A DNA stretch of 64,000 nucleotides from Serripes groenlandicus (taxonomy: Eukaryota > Mollusca > Bivalvia > Cardiida > Cardiidae), in assembly GCA_031761405.1 (NCBI GenBank), contig JASEVX010000011.1, forward strand, positions 14,319,609 to 14,383,608, read 5' to 3'. Below, one piece after another: positions 21,941-32,224 of this stretch. Every line of letters begins with the position of its first letter. Within the stretch, counting starts at the first letter, position 1. The translations under genes and the position numbers were made by a program. The notes under the pieces are model-generated. The model made no database searches and was not told where the DNA came from. It saw only the letters and a list, made by a program, of their open reading frames with translations.

Positions 21941-22355
21941 TTTTGCCTTTGGCCATTATCAAACAATTATATGGCATAAATACATAGAATTACATACATG
22001 TACAAACAAGTCAACGTTAATATACATTAATAATTACCTCTTTCCCAGCGGCAGACGCATTTTGACGCAATAGCAGCAGACGACTTTTGAAAACATTGTG
22101 GCCAAAGGTGAAATTGCTCCTCAGGAGCAAGTTCACCTTTGGCCACAATGTTTTCAACTTTATTTAACAATTAAGCTATCTTTTATGGAGATTTTTTTCA
22201 GGTTTTAGTCACCAATAAGACGCTTTCTGACGCCCCTGCAGCATACGGCTTTTAGTCATGGGTTATCCATTCAATTATAGAGATTTTCTATTTTTTGACA
22301 AAATACGTTCAAAGTCGTCTGCTGCAGAATTGGTGTATGAGGGAAAGGGTTAAGT
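21940..22355. repeat. Local duplication, copy 1 (flank plus two joined MITE parts)
   Basis: The unit starts TTGCCTTTGGCCATTATCAA, continues through ACATGTACAAACAAGTCAAC and CCTCTTTCCCAGCGGCAGAC into one MITE left part. It switches at GTCACCAATA into a second MITE that ends GAGGGAAAGGGTTAA. Copies follow at 22356-22854 and, in part, at 24244-24545. Confidence 0.8.
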
Positions 22356-22854
22356 TAAATATGTTTACCTTTGGCCATTATCAAAACAATTATTTGGCAT
22401 TAATACATAGAATTACATACATGTACAAACAAGTCAACGTTAATATACATTAATAATTACCTCTTTCCCAGCGGCAGACGCATTTTGACGCAATAGCAGC
22501 AGACGACTTTTGAAAACATTGTGGCCAAAAGGTGAAATTGCTCCTCAGGAGGAGCAGTTTCACCTTTGGCCACAATGTTTTCAACTTTATTTAACAATTA
22601 AGCTATCTTTTATGGAGATTTTTTGTCAGGTTTTAGTCACCAATATAGACGCTTTCTGACGCCCCTGCAGCATACGGCTATTTGAAAACATAGTGACAAA
22701 AGAAAAATTGCACAAAACGTGCAATTTTTCCTTTTGCCACAATGTTTTCCACTTTTAGTCATGTGTTATCCATTCAATTATAGAGATTTTCTATTTTTTG
22801 ACAAAATACGTTCAATTCGTCTGCTGCAGAATTGTTGAATCAGGGAAAGGGTTA
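22356..22854. repeat. Local duplication, copy 2
   Basis: It has the same order and junction as copy 1. The second MITE part is longer (complete core ATTGCACAAAACGTGCAATT), so copy 1 has suffered a deletion here. It ends CAGGGAAAGGGTTAA. Confidence 0.8.
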
Positions 22855-22877
22855 AGGTCTCTTTAGAGACTGACATT

Positions 22878-22972
22878 TTAACCCTTTCCCTCATACTACA
22901 CTTCTGCAGCAGACGACTTTAAATATATTTTGTCAAAAAATAGAAAAATCTTTATAATTGAATGGATAACCT
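22878..22972. mobile_element. TTAA MITE, left part only
   Basis: TTAACCCTTTCCCTCATACT through GAATGGATAACCTAT is intact and then stops abruptly. The Tc1-like element begins 40 bp further on, but the break is not at its end. Confidence 0.75.
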
Positions 22973-23011
22973 ATACCATTAACCAGGAAGCAAATGTAAA
23001 TGACAAAAATG

Positions 23012-23722
23012 TACACTCAGCGCAAAAAGAAACGCACATTTTTCATCATGGTATTATTTATATATAGAATGAATATATTTGTGAATTAATGCTTTTATCT
23101 AAGTCAGTAGTCATATCTGGTGTAATTAAAGTTGAAAAAGCCAGGGTTATTATTGATTTTTTTATCGGTAGCATCACAACCTATACAAATCACATTTTCC
23201 CGTGCGCACGGTGAGCACGTGTATCTTGTTGAATTCGATACATGTATCGCCGTACTACACAACCCTGCAAAGCAGGAAAACACGTTAAAACGAAACACGA
23301 AAGGTTTATAATCATGCCACGTCTCGGCGAAAACATCCGAAACCAAGCCATTGGATTATTGGAGGCTGGCGTCAGTTGTAGAGACGTCGCACAACGCTTT
23401 AACTGCCATGTGAGCACTATAACCCGGCTGCAAAACCGATACAACGCGTTTGGTACTGTTGCCGACCGACCAAAATCAGGCAAGCCACGTGTGACAACCA
23501 GGTGACAGGACGTCAATATCCGGGTCTCCCACCTTCGGAATTGGTTCCAACCAGCCTCTGACACAGCCAGAGGAACAATTGGCACCCACGGGTATGTGAA
23601 AACAATATTTTATGCAACATTTTAAGAAAACTAAAAATTCTAGAGCATTTTAATTTTCTCCAATAGAAGTCCGTCAAATCTGCGTGTTAATACGATGTGC
23701 GTTTCTTTTTGCGCTGAGTGTA
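23012..23722 (+). mobile_element. Internally deleted Tc1/mariner element (~0.7 kb)
   Basis: The terminal inverted repeats are CACTCAGCGCAAAAAGAAAC..CACA at the left and the complement ending GCGCTGAGTG at the right, each flanked by TA, the Tc1/mariner target duplication. Full Tc1 elements are about 1.6 kb. This copy keeps only the transposase N-terminus and lacks the DDE catalytic domain, so it cannot move without help. Confidence 0.88.
23314..23505 (+). pseudogene. Tc1 transposase N-terminal DNA-binding domain, truncated
   Basis: The frame from ATG at 23314 gives MPRLGENIRNQAIGLLEAGV followed by a paired-like helix-turn-helix (RDVAQRF..STITRLQNRY) and the GR-type hinge RPKSGKPRVTTR. A TGA at 23503 interrupts it. 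The same frame continues with a QDVNIRVSHLRNWFQP-like sequence, so the stop is a point mutation or read-through site within a once-longer gene. The sequence after about 23600 is non-coding because the catalytic part is deleted. It is normally a nuclear DNA-binding domain that recognises the element's own ends. Confidence 0.85.
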
Positions 23723-24016
23723 TATGTTCATATATATGTGTGTGTGTGTGTGTGTGTGTTTTGTTTAATTGTATACATGTACAAGATGGACATTTTATCT
23801 TTTGGGAATTAAATCTATCTATCTATCATAAAATTACATACACATACAAACAATTCAACGTTAATATACAATACGAACGACAACGAACCAATTAACTTAT
23901 TATAAAAGTATCTTTTAATTAAGAGAGTCGATGGGGGTAAAACACATGTATCCACACGCTCACCTATTTTCCGTATGTTGTTGTTGAAATAGACTTGGTT
24001 TTAATACTTTGATACA
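23723..24016. other. (TG)n microsatellite and AT-rich DNA
   Basis: A (GT)n run lies at 23738-23760. ACATACAAACAA and CAACGTTAATATACA near 23840-23870 resemble the flank of the local duplication (see 21940). Nothing else was recognised. Confidence 0.45.
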
Positions 24017-24247
24017 TTAACCCTTTCCCTCATATAGACGCGTTCTGACGCCTCTGCAGCAGACGGCGTTTTGAAAACATAGTGACAAAAGAAGAAATTG
24101 CCCAAAAACGTGCAATTTCTCCTTTTGCCACAATGTTTTCCACTTTTTGTCATAGGTTATCCATTCAATTATGGAGATTTTCTATGTTTTGACAAAATAC
24201 GTTCAAAGTCGTCTGCTGCAGAATTGTTGTATGAGGGAAAGGGTTAA
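24017..24247. mobile_element. TTAA MITE, complete
   Basis: This 231-bp copy has both TTAACCCTTTCCCTCATA ends, nearly identical to the copy at 14019-14248. Confidence 0.85.
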
Positions 24248-24545
24248 GTTAAATATGTTTACCTTTGGCCATTATCAAAACAATTATTTGGCATTAATAC
24301 ATAGAATTACATACATGTACAAACAAGTCAACGTTAATATACATTAATAATTACCTCTTTCCCAGCGGCAGACACATTTTGACGCAATAGCAGCAGACGA
24401 CTTTTGAAAACATTGTGGCCAAAGGTGAAATTTCACATTTGGCCACAATGTTTTCAACTTTATTTAACAATTAAGCTATCTTTTATGGAGAATTTTTGTT
24501 TTTTTTGTCACTAAGTTTTCAATAACGAACCTATTAACCTGTTAT
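24244..24545. repeat. Local duplication, copy 3 (partial)
   Basis: AGTTAAATATGTTTACCTTT, ACATGTACAAACAAGTCAAC and CTCTTTCCCAGCGGCAGACA repeat the flank and the first MITE part of copies 1 and 2. The core is shortened to AAGGTGAAATTTCACATTTG. The second MITE part is absent. Confidence 0.75.
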
Positions 24546-24597
24546 AAAAGTATCTTTTAATTAAAAGTTGGAGGTAAAAATTGTATCCACGTTTTCA

Positions 24598-24782
24598 ACT
24601 ATTTCCATTCTCACCTCTGATCTATGTGAGAAAGTAGTCAGTGGCTTCGAAAGAATGTTGTGTAAGTACTGGTGTGAGAAAGCCAGGAAAACATGGGTAG
24701 GTGCACTGACCGCCGTGATATGACCAAAGCTGTTGAAAGCGGCGTTAAACTCCAAACAAACAAACAAACAACTATTTCCATT
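24598..24782 (+). mobile_element. Truncated SINE with target duplication
   Basis: The body GTGGCTTCGAAAGAATGTTG..TACTGGTGTGAGAAAGCC and 3' domain CCGCCGTGATATGACC..AAGCGGCGTTAAACTCC end in (AAAC)n. The direct repeat CAACTATTTCCATT flanks it at both ends. The tRNA head is missing. Confidence 0.8.
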
Positions 24783-24799
24783 GACCAGCTGTATCCACA

Positions 24800-25914
24800 C
24801 GCTCACCTATTTTCCGTATTTTGTTGTTGAAAGAGACTTGATTTTAATAATATGATACACTAACAAAGTACACAATAAGTACATTAATGTTAGCCATGGA
24901 AGAGGATGCCTACGACCTCCACATACCGATCTTTGTAGAAGTATGCCGTCAATAATTTACTTCGTATTTTGATTTACATTTCTGTCACGACAGGAATGTA
25001 TTTACATTTCCTACATTTCTGTATCGACACGCGTACCGAGTTCCAACAGTCGACACACAACTCGGCACACAATTAATTGAAATAAAGTGCAATACACTAT
25101 ATAATTGAAAATGTTATGACAAACACAAATAGCTATAGGTAACGAATAAATGAAAAAAAGGTACAGCTGGATGTTACAAATTCTATTCTATCCTGTTCTG
25201 TATAACAACATATTATTAATATAAAAACACATTGGACAATAACAAATAAATCGTAAGTGATATTTATCAATTGAGTCAGGGACACTATATTACTGTAATA
25301 TAGTGTCCCTGATTGAGTTTATAAACAATTATAATATTGAACTTCTAAGTATATATTACATATAAGACATAATATTCCTTCTTATTTATAAGTTAGACGA
25401 AATCTCTGCTCCATTTACTCTATAGTATTAGCAGGGACGTAGATAAGATCCCTGGTATTAGTTAGACTAGTAGTAAGACGAAACTTCCAACACCCGTGGA
25501 AAACAACGTGAAAAAAATACCCACACTGTAGTAGTACACATTTCCTTTCCAGCAATTATTATCCATTGGGCTTAAATGTTATTACAATTTATCACGTGAT
25601 AGACAAAATGGCCGATTGGTAAACTTCCTGGTTGTTCATTCCATTTGTTGCTGCTAAAAAGGCGTATGTATTCTTATTGTTGTAACACTTGTTCTCACTT
25701 TCTGTCTGTCACATTAATGACGTATTTTATTGAACGTATACTTTCATTTTTTGAGCTGCGATTTATACAGTGACAACCAAATTAATTTAATCACAAGGAT
25801 TTTAAATAAAATTTAAAAAGTCAGAATGGACCTATCGCCTTCTCACGTAAGCCAAACGTGTTATATGATTCTTTCTCGAAATGTATTTCTGTTGCACGCC
25901 ATTGAAATGAGGTT
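24800..25914. other. No gene seen
   Basis: AT-rich intergenic DNA with short palindromic words; the one strong hairpin is listed separately. Confidence 0.4.
25274..25313. repeat. Perfect 18-19-bp hairpin
   Basis: TCAGGGACACTATATTAC is followed almost at once by its reverse complement GTAATATAGTGTCCCTGA. The near absence of a loop suggests a foldback transposon core or a relic of inverted duplication. Confidence 0.7.
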
Positions 25915-26125
25915 TTAACCCTTTCACACCTATAGACGCATTTTGACGCATCTGCAGTAGACGACTTTTGAAAACATTGTGACAAAATTGCAATTCTCCT
26001 TTTTCCACATTGTTTAAAAAAAAGATCTGTAATTACACCTACAATACTAAAGATTTAATATCACAATTTTGATTAGACATTTTCAAAGTCGTCTGCTGCA
26101 GATTTGCTGTATGGGAAAGGGTTAA
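25915..26125. mobile_element. TTAA MITE
   Basis: It runs from TTAACCCTTTCACACCTATA to TATGGGAAAGGGTTAA. The core is partly deleted (ACAAAATTGCAATTCTCCTT). Confidence 0.8.
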
Positions 26126-26267
26126 TAAAATCATGACTGGCACTACCCAGTTAGATGTGTAAGTCAACTGAGCCATTTTTCAACGATTATGTCCGTTAAT
26201 AATCATCCAAATATAAATATATACAGATCTCTAGATACAACTTATATTTCACATTGCAAAATCAATT

Positions 26268-26402
26268 TTTGACCTTCAAACCCTTTGTTATGTGTACTCA
26301 AAAGAGACGATTCTTTTGAGTACCAACAACATAGGGCTAGGTTGAGTCATGCAAGAGATATTGATGGGAAAATACCTGAGTCTACTCCTCCTTATTTAGT
26401 CC
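26268..26402. mobile_element. GTACTCAAAAGA-type palindromic MITE, diverged
   Basis: GTGTACTCAAAAGAGACGAT and ATTCTTTTGAGTACCAACAA form the stem, with CCTCCTTATTTAG as the worn right end. The best family member is at 35995-36185. Confidence 0.65.
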
Positions 26403-26497
26403 TTATTTTCATAAAAAGGTAGCATCTATTTATATATTGTCACAGTATAATAGTGTTTTGCATTTACGTATTGATTAGTTATTACAATGCATCAGTC

Positions 26498-26570
26498 AAG
26501 GGTTTCATGCAAAACGGTTGTAACTACATTGTGTTCAAGGTGTAGTTACAACTGTTTTGCATGAAACCAT
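26498..26570. repeat. Hairpin of ~28-bp arms
   Basis: GGTTTCATGCAAAACGGTTG..TAACTAC pairs with GTAGTTACAACTGTTTTGCA..TGAAACC around a loop of about 16 bases, with one G-T type mismatch. It is related to the ends of the MITE at 13427-13674. Confidence 0.75.
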
Positions 26571-26797
26571 CAAATTCTGTTAGCATTTCAACTGATGTAC
26601 CAATGTTAGTGCTTGTTCTAGTGTTGTATCGTAGGCCACTCTAACTTCGTTATTTACCGAGGTTAATGACCTCAATTACTCAGCCTTTTCTCCGGTGACT
26701 TTGTATTAGCAGTCAACCGAGAAGTGTCGAAACATTTTCAATGTCTACTGATTCATTTACTGATTTAGTTCTCTGCAGCATATTTCTGTAAATGGTA

Positions 26798-27012
26798 ATA
26801 ACCCTTTCCCACATACAGCAAACCTGCAGCAGATGGCTTTGAAAATGTCTTCTCAAAAATATAGAAAATCTCTATAATTGTAGGTATAATTACTGATCAA
26901 AATTGAAAACATTGTGTCATAAAGGAGAAATTCCTCCTTTTGTCACAATGTTTTCAAAAGTCATCTGCTGCAGATGCGTCCAAATGTGTCTATAGGTGGG
27001 AAAGGGTTTAAT
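26798..27012. mobile_element. TTAA MITE, CCCACATAC subtype
   Basis: It runs from AATAACCCTTTCCCACATAC to GGTGGGAAAGGGTTTAAT. The second flank reads TAATAAC, so the TTAA is slightly altered on both sides. Confidence 0.75.
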
Positions 27013-27394
27013 AACCCGAACTTGATTATACCTGAGTATAAGTGTTCGATTCCAATTTGAAAGATATATTTTTATGTATATGCCTTGACATAGCAAAAAT
27101 AGCTTTGATATAATATAAGTACCCCCACAATGTTGGGTTTAATTGAGTAATAACTTTAAATAAGAGATGACTGTCACTGTATTGCATGCCAAAACCTTTC
27201 AAGTCTTCCTTATCTACATGTTTATGCAGTGCAATGCCAAAATAGAGGTTCATATAATAATCTATATATGCCATTTTCACCTGCCGTAGGCTGACGTTAG
27301 CTCTATCCCAATGTCTGCATTAAACAAATCTTATTAAAAGCAGTTCACCTTTAAAACATCTAGGCAAAATTTGTAGAAATATTGCTTATCTTTC

Positions 27395-27465
27395 AAAAAA
27401 TCATCTGCTGCAGATGTGTCAAAATTAGTGTGCAATAAAATTCTACATATGGGAAAATGTTCAAT
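27395..27465. mobile_element. TTAA MITE right-end fragment
   Basis: AATCATCTGCTGCAGATGTG is followed by TATGGGAAAATGTTCAA. Confidence 0.5.
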
Positions 27466-27520
27466 TTATTGAACACATCAAAAAGGTCAAAGATTTACAC
27501 TAGTTCACATCTGTTTTCCA

Positions 27521-27783
27521 AGCCCCGGTAGCGACCCGGGTTGTGAGTTCAAACCCCACCTTAGCCAACATTCTGTCCGACGTTTGACAAAAGTCACTGT
27601 GACAAGCGTCATTCGTCTTTCACCAATGGGCAAACAGTCTATGTGGAAAAGCAGCCAGTTGCTTGGAGAGTATGTTGTGTGGGGTACTGGTGTGAGAAAA
27701 CAAGGAAACATATGAATAGGTGAACTGGTCGCCGTGATATGACTGAGAAATTGTTCAAAACCTCGTTAAACCCCAATAAATCA
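27521..27783 (+). mobile_element. tRNA-derived SINE abutting the first ARHGEF10 coding exon
   Basis: AGCCCCGGTAGCGACCCGGG plus GTTGTGAGTTCAAACCCC is a shortened tRNA-like head. The body includes AAGCAGCCAGTTGCTTGG and TGGTCGCCGTGATATGACTG, and it ends TTAAACCCCAATAAATCA. The direct repeat CTGTTTTCCA (27511-27520 and 27784-27793) is the target duplication; its downstream copy is the pyrimidine tract and the first base of the acceptor AG. Confidence 0.82.
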
Positions 27784-27794
27784 CTGTTTTCCAG

Positions 27795-28718
27795 AAAGAA
27801 AGAAAATGGCAGATACAGAAAATGAAGATTGTCCTACATCCGACCAGGGGGGTGCTGCTGAACAAAGTGCTACTAATGAACTTGAACACTCATATGTGAA
27901 CACTAATACACTCATGGGAAATGCGTCCAATAAACCAGCACCAGTGGAAACCAGGCTGACATCGGAGGACAAAAGTCACGAAACAGTCTCAAATGAATCA
28001 AAACCATCGTTAAAAGATGCTGAAGTAGCTGAAAGAGACAAACATGTCACTCCAGATGTCCGATCATTAGCTAGCAAGTTTGAAAATAAACTGATACAAA
28101 AACATGATACAAAAAAAGTGGGTGTGGTTCTGCTTCCTGGCATGCAATCAGCCACAAAGCAAGCAGAACCATTTCTTAATGCATTGGCGAAAGATGTACC
28201 TAAAACTACAGAGTTGGAGGCTAATAGTTGTGATAAGTGTCGTTCTTTAGGTATGTCATGTCCAAGTTGTGCCATAAAGTTTGGAGGCGGTAATAGTACA
28301 GGGTGTTGTGTAAATTATCAAAAAGAAACATTCAATGTGGCAAATCCACCTAGTCAACTAAACTTCAATGAGGAACTTGAACACAAACTGGAGTCAAGAC
28401 ATGTTGAAAGCGCTCAAAATGATGAAAAGTCAGGTGCATGCAGTGTTGCAAAGCTTGACATCATTCCTGAAAATGACTCTGTAAATGTACCTGACGAGTC
28501 TGAACACTGTTTTGAACAGACCATTTATGATAGTGTATGTAACACACCTACTTCCAGTGCAAGTTTTAATGATTTTGAGGTTGTAGAAAAAGACCAAAAT
28601 GGGATCTCCAGTAAACATAGAGACTCAAGAAAACTTTTAAAACAAGGAGAAGATTATGACTGGAAAAGGAAAGAAGCAAAAAAGAAGTCCAGAACTCTCA
28701 AAAGGTCCCCCAAATCAG
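27795..28718 (+). CDS. ARHGEF10: ARHGEF10-like exon 1: acidic, disordered N-terminal region
   Basis: The acceptor TGTTTTCCAG is followed by 11 UTR bases and ATG at 27806 in a good context (AGAAAATGG). The exon encodes 304 codons plus one base, ending before GTGAGAAT at 28719. It starts MADTENEDCPTSDQGGAAEQ and is rich in E, S, D, K and N, so it is probably disordered. Two things stand out: VRSLASKFENKL at residues 85-96, a short conserved-looking helix, and the paired cysteines CDKC..CPSC at 142-155, which could bind zinc. The C-terminal end is strongly basic (KRKEAKKKSRTLKR). Assignment to the Rho-GEF comes from the in-frame joins to later exons. Non-coding upstream exons may exist. Confidence 0.8.
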
Positions 28719-28740
28719 GTGAGAATAAAATTATCTATTT

Positions 28741-29079
28741 GAAATAGAATGGAATTTCATTTTAGTTGGTGAATTATTAAAAAGTAATAATTTTTTCTTG
28801 GTATACAATCATGAATGTAGATACATTTTGGGTTAATGGGAAAATTGAAATTGCTTGTCTTGAGTAACCGAGGTTTTAACACATTATCATGCGTATCATC
28901 ATCATATTAAGAGCACCTCAAATCATCCCTTCCCAACATAAGTTTGACCTTTTACCTTTGTTTTTACAGAAGAATTCTGTTTGCCTGAATATTGGAAACA
29001 ATTTCAAATATAATTTATTGACATTATATAAGATTTAACATATATGTGCATTCAATTTAAACAAAATTATTAATCTACC
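28741..29079. other. Intron 1 start, no feature seen
   Basis: AT-rich intronic DNA without a recognised repeat. Confidence 0.4.
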
Positions 29080-30085
29080 GCTTCAGCTAATATATTCATT
29101 CTATAAAAGACATTTTGATATGCCCTCAGTGACCTTGACCTTTCACCCTGAAAATTAAAAGGGCACATCTTCTCATACATGAGAACAAGTTTGCCAAGTA
29201 TGAATATGATAAACCTCAGTGATACATTTTCTCTCCATCATGACCATAAGCCATTTGATAGACACCACTGGTGACCTTTGACCTCTGACCCTGAAACAAT
29301 AGGGTACATGAACATCTTCTTACAATGGGAAACAATTTATATGTCAAGATTGATTATCCTTATTGGTACAGCTTTCTCTAAATTGTGCCGAGCCCCGGTA
29401 GCTCGGTCGCTAGCGACGCGGGCTGTCAATCCAGGGGTTGTGAGTTCGATTCCCGGCTTGGCCAACTTTCTTCCTGACGATTGAAAAAGTCAATGCGATA
29501 TGCGTCATTCATCTTCCACCAATGGGCTAAGTCTATGTGGAAAAGCAGCCAGTTGCTTGGGAAGATTGTTGTGTGGAGTACTGGTGTGAGAAAACCAGGA
29601 AATGCATGAGTAGGTGAACTGGCCGCCGTGATATAACTGAGAAATTGTTAAAAACGGCGTTAAACCCCAACCAATCAATCAATCAATCAATTCTCTAAAT
29701 TGTGAACACAAGAAACTTTGATAGCTTCCTCCTTTGACCTTTGACCTGTCACATCTGACCCTGAAAATGAATAGGGTCCATTTCTTCATAATGGAGAGCA
29801 AGTATGTCAAGTTTCATTATCCTCAAATTGTGAACACAAGAAATTTTGATAGCTTCCTCCTTTGACCTTTAACCTGTCACCTCTGACCCTGAAAATGAAT
29901 AGAGTCCATTTCTTCATAATCAAGAACACGTATGCCAAGTTTCATTATCCTCAGTGGTACCGTTTTTCTCTTAATTGTGCCCACAACATGTTGTATGCAG
30001 ACAGACAGATGCACAGTAGTGACGCTAATTCCCTCCATGACCGATGGCCTTGTGAGGGAACAATAAAGGCAAAAGCTGATTAAAA
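29080..30085 (+). repeat. Tandem-core intronic repeat (CCTTTGACCT-type)
   Basis: Blocks near 29130, 29270, 29735 and 29860 share TGACCTTTGACCT..CTGACCCTGAAAAT and AAGTATGTCAAGTTTCATTA..TCCTCA. It ends with ACATGTTGTATGCAGACAGACAGA and CCTTGTGAGGGAACAATAA. A SINE (29388-29690) interrupts it. It has the plan of the other non-coding intronic repeats, but the T-run start was not found. Confidence 0.6.
29388..29690 (+). mobile_element. Full-length tRNA-derived SINE with 14-bp target duplication
   Basis: The head CCGAGCCCCGGTAGCTCGGT contains the A box, and GGTTGTGAGTTCGATTCCC the B box. The body and conserved 3' domain (TGGCCGCCGTGATATAACTG..AAAACGGCGTTAAACCCC) lead to an (AATC)n tail. The direct repeat TTCTCTAAATTGTG flanks it at 29374-29387 and 29691-29704. 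It is a pol III-type element mobilised by a LINE in trans and is not a tRNA gene: the fold is incomplete and no discrete 3' end exists. Confidence 0.9.
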
Positions 30086-30150
30086 TATATTACAAAGTTT
30101 GGATTATCGCTATGCATGGGGGAAAATAGTGAGTTTTGTGCCTTAAGTGG

Positions 30151-31082
30151 TTTTTAGCTCTACTGGCCAAAGGCCAGAAGGGCTTATGTCGTGGCGATTT
30201 GTCCGTCGTCTGTGCGTGCGTGCGTGCGTGCGTCCGTCCGTAAACAATTTCTTGTTAACACGATACAGTCTTCACTTTTGATTGTATCCATGAGAGCTCG
30301 GTTCCTTTCGAAAACCAGCCAGATCCGCCCATGCATGACTGGATTATGGCCCTTGAAATGGTCAAAATTGCTATAAAAGAGCTTGTTAACATGATAGTCT
30401 TCACTTTTGATTGTATCTCAACCAAACTTATACAGTAGTTAGATATTCATGAGAACTCGGTTCCTTTCGAAAACCAGCCAGTTCCGCCCATGCATGACTG
30501 GATTATGGCCCTTGAAATGGTCAAAATTGCTATAAAAGAGCTTGTTAACACGATACAGTCTTCACTGTCAGGGCTTATGTCGTGGCGATTTGTCCGTCGT
30601 CCGTGCGTGCGTCCTTCCGTGCGTCCGTCCGTAAACAATTTCTTGTTAACACGATACAGTCTTCACTTTTGATTGTATCTCAACCAAACTTATACAGTAG
30701 TAAGATATCCATGAGAGCTCGGTTCCTTTCGTAAACCAGCCAGATCCGCCAATGCAAGACTGGATTATGGCCCTTGAAATTGTCCAAATTGCTATAATTG
30801 AGCATGTGAACACAATAGAGGCTCCATTTACTATCTGATCTTCACCAAACGTAGATAGTAGTTAAATATTGATGAGAGCTTGGTTCCTTTTGAAAACCAG
30901 CCAGATTTGCCCATGCAAAACTGGATTATGGCCCATGAAATTGTAAAAATTGCTATAATACAGCTTGTGAACACAAAAGAGCCTCCATTTACTATCCGAT
31001 CTTCACCATACATACATGCTCTGGATTGAAAATGACCAAAGAACCATACCAGTAGAGCATAGGCCCTCATGGGCCTCTTGTT
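30151..31082 (+). mobile_element. Helentron-like non-coding repeat (ACTGGCC family)
   Basis: It starts TTTTTAGCTCTACTGGCCAA, has a GTGCGTGCGTCCGTCC microsatellite, and then four or five ~180-bp tandem units (ACCAGCCAGATCCGCCCATG..GGCCCTTGAAATGGTCAAAA). Near the 3' end comes CCAGTAGAGC, the inverse of the 5' GCTCTACTGG, then the hairpin GGCCCTCATGGGCC and the terminus TCTTGTT. Subterminal inverted repeats, a tandem core and a 3' hairpin are the plan of Helentron-associated elements such as Pearl and DINE-1; the class is an inference. A near twin is at 46569-47673. Confidence 0.75.
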
Positions 31083-31214
31083 TTGTTTTTGTTTGTTTAT
31101 TTATACAATATGTAGATAGTGATGTTTGATCAATCATTTCCTCATATGCAATGTTTTCAGTTTGAACTGTTTTTGACCCATCCCAAATAAAAGATAATAC
31201 ACATCACAGACTTT

Positions 31215-31315
31215 ATAAGGCATGTTTTGCATGTTCTGAAATCGTTATTTGACCTTCTCACCCTATTTTGTTGGTACTAAAATGAATTGTCTCAGTGAGA
31301 TAAAGTATTTTGACT
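31215..31315. mobile_element. Diverged GTACTCAAAAGA-type MITE
   Basis: GCATGTTCTGAAATCGTTAT, ATTTTGTTGGTACTAAAATG and TTGTCTCAGTGAGA match one arm and the loop of the family in worn form. Confidence 0.5.
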
Positions 31316-31337
31316 ACCTACAGACTACAGTATAGGT

Positions 31338-31504
31338 TTAACCCTTTCCCTCATACGACAATTCTGCAGCAGACGACTTTGAACGTATTTTGTCAAAACA
31401 TAGAAATTGCATGTTTTGTGCAATTTCTTCTTTTGTCACTATGTTTTCAAAAAGCTTTCTGCTGCAGAGGCGTCAGAAAGCGTCTATATGAGGGAAAGGA
31501 TTAA
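31338..31504. mobile_element. TTAA MITE, short form
   Basis: Both ends are intact (TTAACCCTTTCCCTCATACG, ATATGAGGGAAAGGATTAA). The segment between CATAGAAA and the core is deleted, leaving 167 bp. Confidence 0.85.
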
Positions 31505-31581
31505 ATTAGTTCCCAGAGAGATATCATATTGTGGAACAAAGACATGTTTACTCCTCCTTATCTTAATCATGTATGTACCCA

Positions 31582-31745
31582 TTAATCCTTTCCCTCATAC
31601 GAAAATTATGCAGCAGACGACTTTGAACATATTTCGTCAAAAAATAGAAAAAATTGTTTTAAAGTGGAAAACATTGTCACTATGTTTTCAAAGAGCCGTC
31701 TGCTGCATAGGGGTCCGAAAGCGTCCATATGAGGGAAAGGGTTAA
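31582..31745. mobile_element. TTAA MITE lacking the hairpin core
   Basis: It runs from TTAATCCTTTCCCTCATACG to CATATGAGGGAAAGGGTTAA. GGAAAACATTGTCACTATGT shows a deletion that removed both arms of the central hairpin. Confidence 0.82.
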
Positions 31746-31813
31746 CTTACTAACAATCCATATATTGTTTCTCGTACAAGAATGTTTTCAAATGCTTAAT
31801 CATGCAGGTTCCT

Positions 31814-32046
31814 GAACCCTTTCCCACATACAATAAATCTGCAGCAGATGACTTTGAAGTTATTAAGTTGAAAATTTAGAAAATCTCTATAAATGATAGT
31901 ATGATTATTAAATAGAGTTGACTTGAAATCATTGTGGCAAATGGAGAAATTGCTCATTATGAGCAATTTATACTTTTGTCACAATGTTTTCAAATGTAAT
32001 CTGCTGCAGAGGTGTCAGAAAGCGTCTATTTGTGTGAAACAGTTAA
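31814..32046. mobile_element. TTAA MITE, CCCACATAC subtype
   Basis: GAACCCTTTCCCACATACAA opens it, AAATTGCTCATTATGAGCAA is its core and TTTGTGTGAAACAGTTAATT closes it. Confidence 0.75.
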
Positions 32047-32224
32047 TTAACGAACAAACAATCTGTAATGTTTCTCTTTCCAGAATGTTTTCAAATGCTT
32101 TATCATGCAAGATCAGCAAACGTTTATTGTCACTTTAAATGTCAAACAAACTAGGTTAGCATCTGCCTTGTCATACTTACAAACTATAACAAACCCTTGG
32201 AAAGGGATAAGGATGATTCGATGA

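Noticed and set aside
23695..23895. 66-codon plus-strand frame
   Set aside because: It runs over the Tc1 end and the (GT)n microsatellite; no protein-like content.
27976..28275. 99-codon minus-strand frame
   Set aside because: Antisense shadow of ARHGEF10 exon 1.
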